41,087 nt of DNA from a virus. The notes beneath the pieces are model-generated. The model was not told the origin of the DNA. It ran no database searches and saw only the letters and a program-made list of their open reading frames with translations. The number at the start of each line of letters is the position of its first letter. The first letter of the stretch is position 1. The stretch covers positions 1-41,087 of the IMG/VR virus record IMGVR_UViG_3300044621_001647; one strand, given 5' to 3'. Of the stretch, positions 20,138 to 27,166 are shown piece by piece. The translations under genes were made by a program, and so were the position numbers.

Positions 20138-20836
20138 ATGACTGATTTCCCGCAACTTGGTGGGGTCATCACGCCTGATGACATCTCCACCAAGGGCAGC
20201 GGCTCCTATGCCGCGGACTATGTGAACTGGGCCAAGATCGCCCACCTGCTTCACGTCCATGCACCGGGCTGGCAGTTCACGCTCAGCAGCGCACCTGATG
20301 GCGGCCACGTCTGGCGTGCGCCAGATGGCACTGGTTATGTCGTTGGTTACTTCGCCAATGGCGAGCAGGTGACGCCTGATTTCCCTCAGGCGTGCATGGA
20401 CAACCGCAACAACCCGATTCCGTTTGAACGGATCACAGCGCGCACGCTGACCGATACACACCGCCGCTGCCTCTGCACCGCTGCAGCCTTTGCCTTTGGC
20501 TTGGGCTATGAGCTGTGGGCGCGAGTCGAGGTGGAGAACCCGATGCGCGACGACAACGCTAAACCTGAAGCGGCTAGCGCTAGCAAGCCACCGGCGGCGA
20601 AAGCAGCTACCGCTCAAAAAGCACCGAGTTCGCCCAACCCGGAAAAGCTCAGTGCCGCTGAGGTGCAAGAGCTAGTGCAGGCTGTGCTCAAGGTGAGCGA
20701 CGAGCGCCGCAGTCAGATCGTCCTGGCGTTTCAAGAACGCTTCAGTCTGCCGCCGGATAAGAAGGCAGCTGACTACATCAAGACCGCGGCGCACCGCGAC
20801 TTCCTGATGGAGCAGCTTCATGCCGTTGCCGCCTGA
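20138..20836 (+). CDS. single-strand annealing protein (DUF1071 / Sak3-like)
   Basis: A 232-aa protein starting at ATG 20138. Residues 20-130 carry the DUF1071 pattern: SGSYAADYVNWAKIAHLLHV near the start, a central VVGYFANGEQV strand, then CMDNRNNPIPF and ARTLTDTHRRCLCTAAAFAF leading into GLGYELWARV. This family is found in phage recombination modules as an ssDNA-annealing protein. The C-terminal half is an Ala/Lys/Pro linker and a helical tail (LSAAEVQELVQAVLKVSDER). It should work with the exonuclease at 13007-13768, although the two lie in opposite operons with near-identical promoter spacers. Confidence 0.7.
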   Translation: MTDFPQLGGVITPDDISTKGSGSYAADYVNWAKIAHLLHVHAPGWQFTLSSAPDGGHVWRAPDGTGYVVGYFANGEQVTPDFPQACMDNRNNPIPFERITARTLTDTHRRCLCTAAAFAFGLGYELWARVEVENPMRDDNAKPEAASASKPPAAKAATAQKAPSSPNPEKLSAAEVQELVQAVLKVSDERRSQIVLAFQERFSLPPDKKAADYIKTAAHRDFLMEQLHAVAA

Positions 20837-21053
20837 TGAGCACATCCGACTTGCTCATGCGCATGTATGCGATGCCATCCGAGCTGTTGAAGCAGCAGCA
20901 GCAGATGCTTATGCAGAAGCTGCATACAACGCACGGCTCACCTACTTCGGCAACCACTGCGCCAAACGGGCGCTGCTGCAACGCATCCGAGCCGATCTCA
21001 ACCTCTTACAGCGATCCGTATCTGCACCGGGTTTATTGGCTACTCAGGAATAA
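20820..21053 (+). CDS. small alanine-rich helical protein
   Basis: A 77-aa frame starting 17 bp inside the end of the annealing gene. It looks like real protein: amphipathic, Ala-rich helices (IRAVEAAAADAYAEAAYNAR, KRALLQRIRADLNLLQ). The conserved-looking part of the next frame (20836-21279) starts where this one ends and is in its +1 frame. The two could therefore be separate overlapping genes or a shifted fusion. Function unknown. Confidence 0.55.
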   Translation: MPLPPDEHIRLAHAHVCDAIRAVEAAAADAYAEAAYNARLTYFGNHCAKRALLQRIRADLNLLQRSVSAPGLLATQE

Positions 21054-21279
21054 CTCAGGTGCCTATCTTGCTGCACTTAGCGGCACTTTGCTGCAGTGGG
21101 AATCCTCGGCCAATGCGGTACCGGAACAACTTCGCTTTGTTACCCATCAACGCGTGAAGTCGTACTGGCTTCAGCTAAGGGAACTGGCTGTATTAGAGGA
21201 TGAAGGGTTAGCCATAGAGCCTGTTGATTTCTATGCCCACCGACAAACCCCTTATTTATGGTGTGCCTTAAATGAGTAG
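20836..21279 (+). CDS. unknown protein, N-terminal part overlaps another frame
   Basis: A 147-codon frame starting in TGATG overlap with the annealing gene. The last about 85 residues (YLHRVYWLLRNNSGAYLAAL, then HQRVKSYWLQLRELAVLEDE) look genuine. The first about 60 (Met/Gln/Ser/Thr-rich) lie over the Ala-rich gene at 20820-21053 and look like a shadow. Actual start unclear. It overlaps the RHH gene that follows by 8 bp. No family recognised. Confidence 0.55.
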   Translation: MSTSDLLMRMYAMPSELLKQQQQMLMQKLHTTHGSPTSATTAPNGRCCNASEPISTSYSDPYLHRVYWLLRNNSGAYLAALSGTLLQWESSANAVPEQLRFVTHQRVKSYWLQLRELAVLEDEGLAIEPVDFYAHRQTPYLWCALNE

Positions 21280-21520
21280 TGCAAAACGCCGTGTAGCTGA
21301 GGCCATCATTGATGGTTTGCAGCAAGAGAAGCAGCTAGCCAGCGCTAGTACTCCAAGGCGCCGGTATGGGCGCAGCACAAGGAGCGTGGCGGTTTGCGCG
21401 CATTTATGGCCTGACGTGATGGAGCTGGTTCGTCAACACGCCAACCAGCATCAACTCACCCCAAGCGGTGCCGTGCATGACGCGCTGCGCCGTTACTTCA
21501 AACTTCCACCCATTAACTGA
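21272..21520 (+). CDS. ribbon-helix-helix-type small protein
   Basis: An 82-aa protein: a basic, Ser/Arg-rich N-terminus (TPRRRYGRSTRSVAVCAHLW) followed by VMELVRQHANQHQLTPSGAV and HDALRRYF. The strand-helix-turn-helix order at residues 38-75 resembles the RHH fold. A DNA-binding regulator is likely. Embedded in the annealing-protein operon. Confidence 0.55.
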   Translation: MSSAKRRVAEAIIDGLQQEKQLASASTPRRRYGRSTRSVAVCAHLWPDVMELVRQHANQHQLTPSGAVHDALRRYFKLPPIN

Positions 21521-21523
21521 CTC

Positions 21524-21811
21524 ATGCCTGATTTCGCACCCGACGCCTTCACGCTTTGGTTCAACTGCAACAAAGACCAGAACACACAAGGCGCCTATTG
21601 GGCATCGTCCGATGTGCCGGTGGAAGAGATCGAGAAGCTCTACAACTGGGCACTAACGCAGAACCCTGTGACTAATGACAAAGGGCAGCACTGCGTACAG
21701 ATCCGAGCAAACCTGCGGCCCAAGGTCAGCAAAGCCGGCAATGACTACCTGCTGCTGGCCGTGAGCGATCAAAAGCCCAAGGCTGAATCCACCAATTCGA
21801 TGCCGTTCTGA
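21524..21811 (+). CDS. possible OB-fold / SSB-like protein
   Basis: A 95-aa protein: DAFTLWFNCNKDQNTQGAYW at the start, VEEIEKLYNWALTQNP, then a strand pair with VQIRANLRPKVSKAGNDYLL and a tail ending TNSMPF. The M-P-F end resembles the (D)IPF tip by which SSB proteins recruit partners, and the strand content could form an OB fold, but the tail lacks the usual run of acids. Position between annealing and nucleotide-metabolism genes fits. The assignment is a hypothesis. Confidence 0.6.
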   Translation: MPDFAPDAFTLWFNCNKDQNTQGAYWASSDVPVEEIEKLYNWALTQNPVTNDKGQHCVQIRANLRPKVSKAGNDYLLLAVSDQKPKAESTNSMPF

Positions 21812-21969
21812 TGAATCCCGACTGCAACCCGATTGAGCAGCAAGCCGTGCAAGACCGGCTAGAGGCTGCCTACATCGCCAGCGGCCGCGCTGACAAAAGC
21901 CATCCCATGCACAGCCTTTACACAGGACTTCTCACTCAGACCGATGACGACAACACACAAGACGCTTGA
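21811..21969 (+). CDS. 52-aa unknown protein
   Basis: A short gene starting in TGATG overlap with the SSB-like gene and running into the next small gene. It begins NPDCNPIEQQAVQDRLEAAY, continues IASGRADKSHPMHSLYTGLL and ends acidic (TDDDNTQDA). No family recognised. Coupling at both ends is the evidence. Confidence 0.55.
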   Translation: MNPDCNPIEQQAVQDRLEAAYIASGRADKSHPMHSLYTGLLTQTDDDNTQDA

Positions 21970-22108
21970 GGATCTCCTCGCTGAGTGGTGGCGTGATAGT
22001 TACCCCCACGCCCAGCCGATCAACAACCAGACCGCTGCACTGATTGTCGCTTTTGCCGCTTGGGTCCTGGCCAAGAAAGCACGGGAGGCCAACAATGATC
22101 AAGGCTGA
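21944..22108 (+). CDS. 54-aa small protein with amphipathic helix
   Basis: It starts 26 bp inside the preceding small gene and ends 14 bp inside dcd. The sequence LEDLLAEWWRDSYPHAQPIN is followed by a hydrophobic helix (TAALIVAFAAWVLAKKARE). It could associate with a membrane or a partner protein. Function unknown. Confidence 0.6.
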   Translation: MTTTHKTLEDLLAEWWRDSYPHAQPINNQTAALIVAFAAWVLAKKAREANNDQG

Positions 22109-22676
22109 TCATTGGATTCGCCAGCGTGCTGAAGCCGGCATGATCCAGCCGTTTGAATCGACCCTGATCCGTCAGCTCGGCAGCCAGAAGGTGCTCAGCT
22201 ACGGCTGCGGCTCTTACGGGTACGACATCCGTCTAAGCCCAGCTGATTTCCGTGTCTTTCAGCATGTGCCTGGAACGATCATGGACCCGAAGGCGTTTAA
22301 CCCTGACAACCTGCGCAATGTCGAATTGCAAGGCGATTCAAGGGGTAGGTACTTTGTCCTGCCTGCCCATAGCTACGGCTTAGGTGTGGCCTTGGAAAAG
22401 CTGTGCGTACCTGAAAACGTCACGGTGATCTGCTTGGGCAAGTCCACCTATGCCCGGATGGGCGTGATTGCCAACATGACCCCTGCAGAAGCTGGCTGGC
22501 GCGGGCATCTCACCCTGGAGTTTTCTAACTCCTCAGGTGCTGACTGCCGCATCTACGCCAATGAGGGAATTTGTCAGCTGCTCTTCTTTGAAGGCGACAA
22601 ATGTGATATCACATATGAGAAACGGTCTGGCAAATACCAAGACCAAGACCATGGCGTAACGCTCGCCACGGTCTAA
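22095..22676 (+). CDS. dcd: dCTP deaminase
   Basis: A 193-aa protein starting at ATG 22095. The family motifs are all present: SYGYDIRLSP near residues 40-49, AHSYGLGVALEKL near 99-111, GKSTYARMGV near 125-134, the catalytic Glu region AEAGWRGHLTLEFSN near 143-157, and a C-terminal GKYQDQDHGVTLA for nucleotide closure. It converts dCTP to dUTP, the precursor for dTMP. Some relatives also hydrolyse dUTP to dUMP. Supplies thymidylate for phage replication. It overlaps the previous small gene by 14 bp. Confidence 0.9.
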   Translation: MIKADHWIRQRAEAGMIQPFESTLIRQLGSQKVLSYGCGSYGYDIRLSPADFRVFQHVPGTIMDPKAFNPDNLRNVELQGDSRGRYFVLPAHSYGLGVALEKLCVPENVTVICLGKSTYARMGVIANMTPAEAGWRGHLTLEFSNSSGADCRIYANEGICQLLFFEGDKCDITYEKRSGKYQDQDHGVTLATV

Positions 22677-22803
22677 TCAAAAGGGTGGCCGGTGGCTGGT
22701 CCTCACGCGGTGTCAGCCTCACCGCAGCCGGCCAGCTACGGACGCCCCGAGCCTTGATAAAGGTCGAGGCTCACAACATAGCCATTTTTTCTCCCTTCTG
22801 CTA
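22677..22803 (+). other. structured leader before the sigma gene
   Basis: A 127-bp intergenic stretch with dense inverted repeats. GGCCGG ... CCGGCC arms span about 22688-22733. A stem GAGCCT/AGGCTC (22749-22754 with 22767-22772) competes with GGCT/AGCC just before a T6 run (22785-22790). A promoter-like TTGATA (22754-22759) followed by ATAGCC at 18 bp is also visible. It may end the dcd transcript, attenuate the sigma gene, or start it. No Shine-Dalgarno site precedes the sigma ATG. Confidence 0.4.
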
Positions 22804-23790
22804 ATGGCTCAACCTGTTACTTCCGTCGACTGGATCCTCAAGCAGTCGCATCGCTATCCACTACTGACAGCTGAAGAGGAAATCATCCTGGCGCGTCATG
22901 TACAGAGCTGGTTAGCGCTTGGCGAACTGGAGGCACCGGATAAACAGCAAAAAGCGACGATCGCTAGAGGACGGCGGGCGCGTGATCGCTTCTTCATGTC
23001 CAACATCCGTCTGGCCGTCAAAGTCGCTGGTAAGTATCACAAGTACGCTGGCACGCTCAACCTTGAGGATCTGATCCAAGAGGGTTTGATTGGCCTTGAC
23101 TCGGCGATTGCTAAATTCGACCCCGAGCTTGGTTACAAATTTTCTACCTATAGCTATTGGTGGATCAGGCAGGGCATCACCCGCGCGATCAATCGTTATA
23201 GCCGCATTATCCATCTACCGATGCAGGCGAATGACGCGATCCGCAAGGCAATGGACTATATGCAGCAACAGATGCGCGCCACTGGCAAAATGCCGTCGCT
23301 GAACGAGACAGCAGACTACTGCAAGGTCTCAGCGACTTATTTATCCCACTATTTGAACCATAGCGTCAATCTGGTCAGTCTCGATGAGCGGATGGCTAGT
23401 GAGCGTGGTAGCGAATACATGGATATCGTTGCTGACCCCAGCAGTATTCAGCAAGAAACAGAGGATTTCGTGCAGTTCGCTGACCAGTTGCACGATGCGG
23501 TTGAGCAGCTCAATCCTGTACACCAGAAAGTAATCAAAGAGCGCTACTTCAACAACAAGAAGTTGCCGACGACGTACCGCTGCCTGGCTAATGATTTAGA
23601 CATGACGCGGCAGTCGGTGCAGCAGCAGCACAACCGGGCCTTGATGAATCTGCGCGTCAAGCTGGCAGGCGCTGAAAAGCAGGTCGCTGCAAAGCCGCCA
23701 TTGAAGCACTGTGAGATGCATCAACTGCGGCTAGAACTTACTGATCCTGCAACGCTTCCCGACACTCCAACTCAGCAATGCGCCGCGTAG
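22804..23790 (+). CDS. phage-encoded sigma-70 family RNA polymerase sigma factor
   Basis: A 328-aa protein with the full sigma-70 layout: region 1.2-like (LLTAEEEIILARHVQ, residues 20-34), region 2 (FFMSNIRLAVKVAGKYHKYA, then LEDLIQEGLIGLDSAIAKFD and KFSTYSYWWIRQGITRAI, about 63-130), IIHLP opening region 3, and a region 4 helix-turn-helix (CLANDLDMTRQSVQQQHNRA). Region 2.3/2.4 residues match cyanobacterial group 2 factors. It should bind host core polymerase and redirect it, perhaps to phage promoters. The last 53 bp overlap a convergent gene. The C-terminal about 45 residues are a Pro/Thr tail beyond the family core. Confidence 0.92.
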   Translation: MAQPVTSVDWILKQSHRYPLLTAEEEIILARHVQSWLALGELEAPDKQQKATIARGRRARDRFFMSNIRLAVKVAGKYHKYAGTLNLEDLIQEGLIGLDSAIAKFDPELGYKFSTYSYWWIRQGITRAINRYSRIIHLPMQANDAIRKAMDYMQQQMRATGKMPSLNETADYCKVSATYLSHYLNHSVNLVSLDERMASERGSEYMDIVADPSSIQQETEDFVQFADQLHDAVEQLNPVHQKVIKERYFNNKKLPTTYRCLANDLDMTRQSVQQQHNRALMNLRVKLAGAEKQVAAKPPLKHCEMHQLRLELTDPATLPDTPTQQCAA

Positions 23791-23968
23791 CACCACGGAT
23801 GATCAGACTCTGGTGAATGGTGAGCTGCCACAGCCTTAGGGCATGGGCCATCACTTGATCAGGCGTGCTATTGGCCAACGCACGTCTGCCGCGTTCGAGC
23901 TCTAGATGGTGCTCTAATCCCATCTGCGGGGACATCCAATCACCCCAGGCCATAATGAAATGGGACAT
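23738..23968 (-). CDS. small helical protein at the end of the lysis region
   Basis: A 76-aa protein if started at ATG 23968 (MSHFIMAWGDWMSPQMGLEH); an upstream ATG at 24085 would extend it 39 residues through a shadow region. The rest is one long amphipathic helix (LELERGRRALANSTPDQVMA, ALRLWQLTIHQSLIIRGATR). The helical layout is loosely reminiscent of NblA proteins, some of which are phage-borne, but the match is weak. It is convergent with the sigma gene. Confidence 0.5.
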   Translation of the reverse strand: MSHFIMAWGDWMSPQMGLEHHLELERGRRALANSTPDQVMAHALRLWQLTIHQSLIIRGATRRIAELECREALQDQ

Positions 23969-24163
23969 GCTCACTACAGCTTGCCGTTCGTGGAGCCAAC
24001 TGTCGAACGGATTATTACCGCTAACGGCTATGCGTGGCGTGTTTGTGGCTTGGGGTATTGCATTGAACATCAACAGCGTTGGCAAGCAGAGGTGATGTAC
24101 GAATGCTTGCTCGTGGCGAAAGGATTACAGGCGAAGAAGATCGAGGTACAAGACAAGCCTTAG
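23960..24163 (+). CDS. small unknown protein, divergent from its neighbour
   Basis: A 67-codon frame from ATG 23960, or 57 codons from GTG 23990, which would avoid overlapping the divergent gene's start. The sequence ITANGYAWRVCGLGYCIEHQ followed by a helical QAEVMYECLLVAKGLQAKK looks like a real small domain with two Cys. No family recognised. It is a plus-strand gene isolated between convergent blocks. Confidence 0.45.
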   Translation: MGHAHYSLPFVEPTVERIITANGYAWRVCGLGYCIEHQQRWQAEVMYECLLVAKGLQAKKIEVQDKP

Positions 24164-24166
24164 GCG

Positions 24167-24352
24167 TTAAGCCGCTTCTGGCTCGTCAGGATCGTCCATC
24201 TCCCGGCTGAGCCACAACCTGGTGTTGGTCTCGTCGTAACTCATGTAAGTGATCCCATTGGCCATGGCCATCCAGATCTTGACGCCAGTGGTGGCGCGTT
24301 CGACAACCCAGAGACCGGGCTGAATGCGGCGGCTGATGTTGGTTGTTCTCAT
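24167..24352 (-). CDS. 61-aa protein coupled to the endolysin
   Basis: It starts at ATG 24352, overlapping the endolysin stop (ATGA). The alternative upstream start at 24373 lies inside the endolysin. The product is a small beta domain (RRIQPGLWVVERATTGVKIW, MAMANGITYMSYDETNTRLW) with an acidic end. No family recognised. Confidence 0.6.
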   Translation of the reverse strand: MRTTNISRRIQPGLWVVERATTGVKIWMAMANGITYMSYDETNTRLWLSREMDDPDEPEAA

Positions 24353-25530
24353 GGCTCGGCGATGATGCACCAACCGCTACGAACGCCCTCGACAAGCCAG
24401 CGCGGTCCCCAGTTGGCTTTGCTGTAGGCAATGCCGCCGCCTTTGCTGTTGAGGTAGGTGCCGCGAACAACGTCCATCTCACCGAATGGGTCGTTGACGA
24501 TGACATGACCGCTCGTGACGCCGATAACGGTGAGCCAATGGCCACCGCCGGATGGCTTGCTACTGGTGCCGTGATGCAGGAAGCCGCAAGGTACCGGCAC
24601 ATTGCGTGCGATCTGCCGTTGCAGGTCATCCCAGCCGCCGTTTTGCTTAAAGCTGGCCTTAATGCCGTAATGCGCTAAGGCCTTGAGCTGTGCTTGTACA
24701 TCAGTGGTGTCGCCATAGCGCAGCACCGTTTTCAGGTACTGGTCATCAGCCGCAGCACCGCTGATTACACCAGGGCGCAGATAAGCCAGCAACATGGCGC
24801 AGCTAGAGCTGAAGCACATGCGATTGGCTTGGCCTGCGACCGTGGAATCGCGCTGGCTGTAGTACGGCACCTTGAGCGGCTCACCCGGCTTTTGCTGCGG
24901 CGGTACGTTCAGCCGTTGATGACCGCAGAAGACGGAAACCTCGGCAGCACGGCGCCGCTCTAAACCAGCTAAAACCGCCTCGCCCGCATGCACCCACTTC
25001 GGTAGCTCTTCGCGGACGACATGGCAGGGTTCCTCACCAGCCAAAAGCCGTTGACGCAGCGTGCTGTCTTCCAGTGCGCCGAGACCCAGGTTGTAGGCAA
25101 AGCTCACGAGAGCACCGACCTGATTGGGCTTCCAACCCTTGGCCATCGGCAATAGGTGCAGCACACCGGGGCCAAAAAGGTTTTCGACTTCGTTCTGCAA
25201 CAGCTCATCGGCAAGGGCTTGGCTGATCGTGTCGCCACTACGCACAGGGGCATCCATCAGCCGTGTCGTACCCCAACCGATCGTCCACTGACCAGCCGGG
25301 CACTTGTACGCCTCTAGGACGCAGCCTTCAAATTCACGGATTAACTTCAGTGCTGGCGCTACCCACGCTGGCGGCAGCAGCTCTTTTGGTTTGGGGTCAG
25401 CGCGGTACAACTCCGCAAATTCAATCAGCACCTCATCGCTGAGTTGACCTTGCAGCCAGTCCCATGCTGCAAGCTGATGGGGCAGCTGCTTGAAATGCGC
25501 TGCTGCTTGCCGGAGCTGAATTACAGCCAT
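24349..25530 (-). CDS. bifunctional endolysin: GH24 lysozyme plus C39-like peptidase
   Basis: A 393-aa protein. Residues 1-45 form a small helical domain. Residues 55-200 are a T4-type (GH24) muramidase with the catalytic Glu in REFEGC (Glu68) and the following YKCPAGQWTIGWGTT. Residues 215-393 are a papain-like C39 peptidase-type domain with Cys in NRMCFSSSCAM (Cys239 or Cys244), His in GGHWLTVIG (His331) and Asp in VNDPFG (Asp347). The two activities would cut glycan and peptide bonds of the wall. No signal peptide, so a holin is needed for release. It follows the small membrane proteins of the lysis cassette. Confidence 0.88.
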   Translation of the reverse strand: MAVIQLRQAAAHFKQLPHQLAAWDWLQGQLSDEVLIEFAELYRADPKPKELLPPAWVAPALKLIREFEGCVLEAYKCPAGQWTIGWGTTRLMDAPVRSGDTISQALADELLQNEVENLFGPGVLHLLPMAKGWKPNQVGALVSFAYNLGLGALEDSTLRQRLLAGEEPCHVVREELPKWVHAGEAVLAGLERRRAAEVSVFCGHQRLNVPPQQKPGEPLKVPYYSQRDSTVAGQANRMCFSSSCAMLLAYLRPGVISGAAADDQYLKTVLRYGDTTDVQAQLKALAHYGIKASFKQNGGWDDLQRQIARNVPVPCGFLHHGTSSKPSGGGHWLTVIGVTSGHVIVNDPFGEMDVVRGTYLNSKGGGIAYSKANWGPRWLVEGVRSGWCIIAEP

Positions 25531-25533
25531 CGT

Positions 25534-25851
25534 TTATTTCAGGGTTGTGCTGACGTTGCGCAGTACGGCCTTGATCGGGTCGTAAAACTGCACCACTTGC
25601 TCGATTTGGCGAGCGGTCGCTTGATGACCGGTGGCGCTGGCGATGCTGGCGGCGATCTTGGCGGTCATCACCTCCGGCGTTGCTGTACGCAGCAAGTTGG
25701 GCATGTCGCTATCAAGCTGCTCATAGACGAGCGGGAGGGCACGACGTAGCGGGCGATCGATTGCGGCTTTTGCCAAGGGCTTGATTACAGCCTCCGTTAA
25801 ACCCATGAACAGGAAAGCCAATAGAGCGTCGCCGAAGGTGCGTAAAGACAT
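25534..25851 (-). CDS. membrane-associated protein of the lysis cassette
   Basis: A 105-aa protein if started at ATG 25851 (MSLRTFGDALLAFLFMGLTE); the longer frame to 26031 is a shadow of the upstream holin-like gene. One hydrophobic N-terminal segment is followed by basic and amphipathic helices (IKPLAKAAIDRPLRRALPLV, later YDPIKAVLRNVSTTLK). It lies 3 bp before the endolysin. It could be a holin or pinholin partner; not recognised as a family. Confidence 0.6.
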   Translation of the reverse strand: MSLRTFGDALLAFLFMGLTEAVIKPLAKAAIDRPLRRALPLVYEQLDSDMPNLLRTATPEVMTAKIAASIASATGHQATARQIEQVVQFYDPIKAVLRNVSTTLK

Positions 25852-25855
25852 GGGG

Positions 25856-26113
25856 CTAGGTGGTAGGTGGACCATTGCGACGGCTGCGGTTGATGGAGCC
25901 ATCGGAAGGACTGCGCGGTGACTCCGTAATGAAGGCCCACATGGTTGATGCCGCACCACCCGCGACGGTGAACGCTTGCGTCCATTGATTGCCGCACTGA
26001 CCTGGGCGGCGCAGCTCACAGCTGGCGACATTGGCGCTAGCCATGATCAACATGTAGCTGTAACAGCCAACGATTAGGCGCAGAACCAAAGTCACCACAG
26101 CAGGGTTGCTCAT
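25856..26113 (-). CDS. holin candidate, two hydrophobic segments
   Basis: An 85-aa protein with two hydrophobic stretches (VVTLVLRLIVGCYSYMLIMA, residues 6-25, and AFTVAGGAASTMWAFI, about 47-62) and a basic, polar C-terminus. Small size, two membrane spans, and location three genes before the endolysin fit a class II holin. Two Cys residues in the loop between the spans are noteworthy. Overlaps the coiled-coil gene by 4 nt. Confidence 0.6.
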   Translation of the reverse strand: MSNPAVVTLVLRLIVGCYSYMLIMASANVASCELRRPGQCGNQWTQAFTVAGGAASTMWAFITESPRSPSDGSINRSRRNGPPTT

Positions 26114-26358
26114 GGCTTGTGCTCCGCTTCTAGCTTGGTGACGCGCTGCTCTAAGCCATTGAGGCGACCGTAGGTTTCTTTCTGGTCGGCCTTGATATCG
26201 GTATGAAGTACCTCTAGGCGTGAGGCAACGTTTTCAACCGCAACAGTTAAGCGGACGACGGCATCTCGCGCTTCGGTTGAGCGCTTGGATTGCGAGCCAA
26301 AGCCCATGGCTCCAACAGTGATTGCGGCGCCGACGACCGCTGCAGCTACCTCGACCAC
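26110..26358 (-). CDS. membrane-anchored coiled-coil protein (Rz-like or holin accessory)
   Basis: An 82-aa protein: residues 3-22 are a glycine/alanine/valine membrane segment (EVAAAVVGAAITVGAMGFGS), followed by a continuous coiled coil (DAVVRLTVAVENVASRLEVL, then YGRLNGLEQRVTKLEAE). An N-in anchored helix in a lysis cassette is compatible with an i-spanin-like protein, although no lipoprotein partner is seen. Overlaps the next gene (ATGA). Confidence 0.65.
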   Translation of the reverse strand: MVEVAAAVVGAAITVGAMGFGSQSKRSTEARDAVVRLTVAVENVASRLEVLHTDIKADQKETYGRLNGLEQRVTKLEAEHKP

Positions 26359-26397
26359 GGCGACTGGAACCCGATGGATTCAGCGTAACGAGAGCTG

Positions 26398-26547
26398 TTA
26401 TTTGCCTTGGCCGCGATAGCGCTTACGGCGTCGATTACGACTGGTGGCAGCTAACAAGGTCCGCAGGGACTTACCTTGCCTGGTCTTTTTGGGAGTACCA
26501 GGCTGATGGTCGATACGAGCTGCGCCCGCTTTTGTCTTTGTCGCCAT
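26398..26547 (-). CDS. 49-aa basic protein
   Basis: A short minus-strand gene (ATG 26547, TAA 26398) encoding MATKTKAGAARIDHQPGTPK followed by a basic KSLRTLLAATSRNRRRKRY and RGQGK. About one third of residues are Lys or Arg. Small basic proteins of this type recur in cyanophages; DNA or RNA binding is likely. Function unknown. The plus-strand frame over this stretch is a shadow. Confidence 0.6.
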   Translation of the reverse strand: MATKTKAGAARIDHQPGTPKKTRQGKSLRTLLAATSRNRRRKRYRGQGK

Positions 26548-26710
26548 GGGAGATGGTTAGCTCACCAGCTATGGAGAAGCCCGCTCAACCGTGATCATCA
26601 CGGGGATTGATCGCCAACAGGCAGTAGGCAACAAAGAGACCTACTAGCCAAAGACTGAGCAGACCAAGCAAGAGAGATAGACGATCACCAGTGCAGAGTA
26701 ACTAGGGTGA
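26548..26710 (-). other. gap with a possible tiny membrane peptide
   Basis: The 163-bp stretch after the tail-assembly gene holds a minus-strand frame (26593-26703) of 36 codons reading GDRLSLLLGLLSLWLVGLFV, then AYCLLAINPRDDHG: one transmembrane helix with a polar tail. It lacks an ATG or GTG in frame; TTG within LLGLL is the only plausible start. It may be a mini-membrane peptide or only pyrimidine-rich spacer. Nothing else is visible. Confidence 0.3.
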
Positions 26711-27163
26711 TTACGGCTGCGGTGGCCATTCAATCGTCCAGGGGAAACCTTGTTGTTGTGGCACCATCCGCAGGCTTTCGCGGTACAACTGCCAAGCGCC
26801 TCGGCCGTCTGGATCCAAGGGGCTATCGATTAGCTGGGTCCAATCGCAGGCAGCCAATAGTTGATTACGCTCAGCGCGAACAACGTCACCTTGGGCGGCG
26901 TCCATTGCGGCTTTTTGGTCTGCGTCGGGAGTGACGGCGATGTAGTGGGTGAACCACTGCCCGTTGACTTCCACCACACCATCGCGCTGGGCGTATTGGT
27001 AAGGAGGGATCAACGTGGGCTGGGGGCCTTCCAGTACTGGGTCGTAGCCGAAGTCTTCGATTACATCCGGTGTAAGCGGTTGCGGGAAGCTGGTATTGGG
27101 GTTCTCAGCACGAAACTGAGAATCAGTGACGACGGCGCCGGTGGCGCGATTGCGGAGTTCCAT
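26711..27163 (-). CDS. tail fibre assembly protein (phage tail assembly chaperone family)
   Basis: A 150-aa protein whose C-terminal 50 residues (RAERNQLLAACDWTQLIDSP, then LYRESLRMVPQQQGFPWTIE and WPPQP) fit the PF16778-type phage tail assembly chaperone signature: an R-N-x-LL-x-x-CDWTQ helix and the closing F-P-W-x-I-x-W-P. These proteins lie next to fibre genes. The N-terminal half (TSFPQPLTPDVIEDFGYDPV) is strand-rich. Confidence 0.75.
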   Translation of the reverse strand: MELRNRATGAVVTDSQFRAENPNTSFPQPLTPDVIEDFGYDPVLEGPQPTLIPPYQYAQRDGVVEVNGQWFTHYIAVTPDADQKAAMDAAQGDVVRAERNQLLAACDWTQLIDSPLDPDGRGAWQLYRESLRMVPQQQGFPWTIEWPPQP

Positions 27164-27166
27164 GGT

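Noticed and set aside
26322-26594. 90-codon plus-strand frame
   Set aside because: It covers a well-formed minus-strand 49-aa basic gene and the coiled-coil gene, and its own product lacks features of a real protein.
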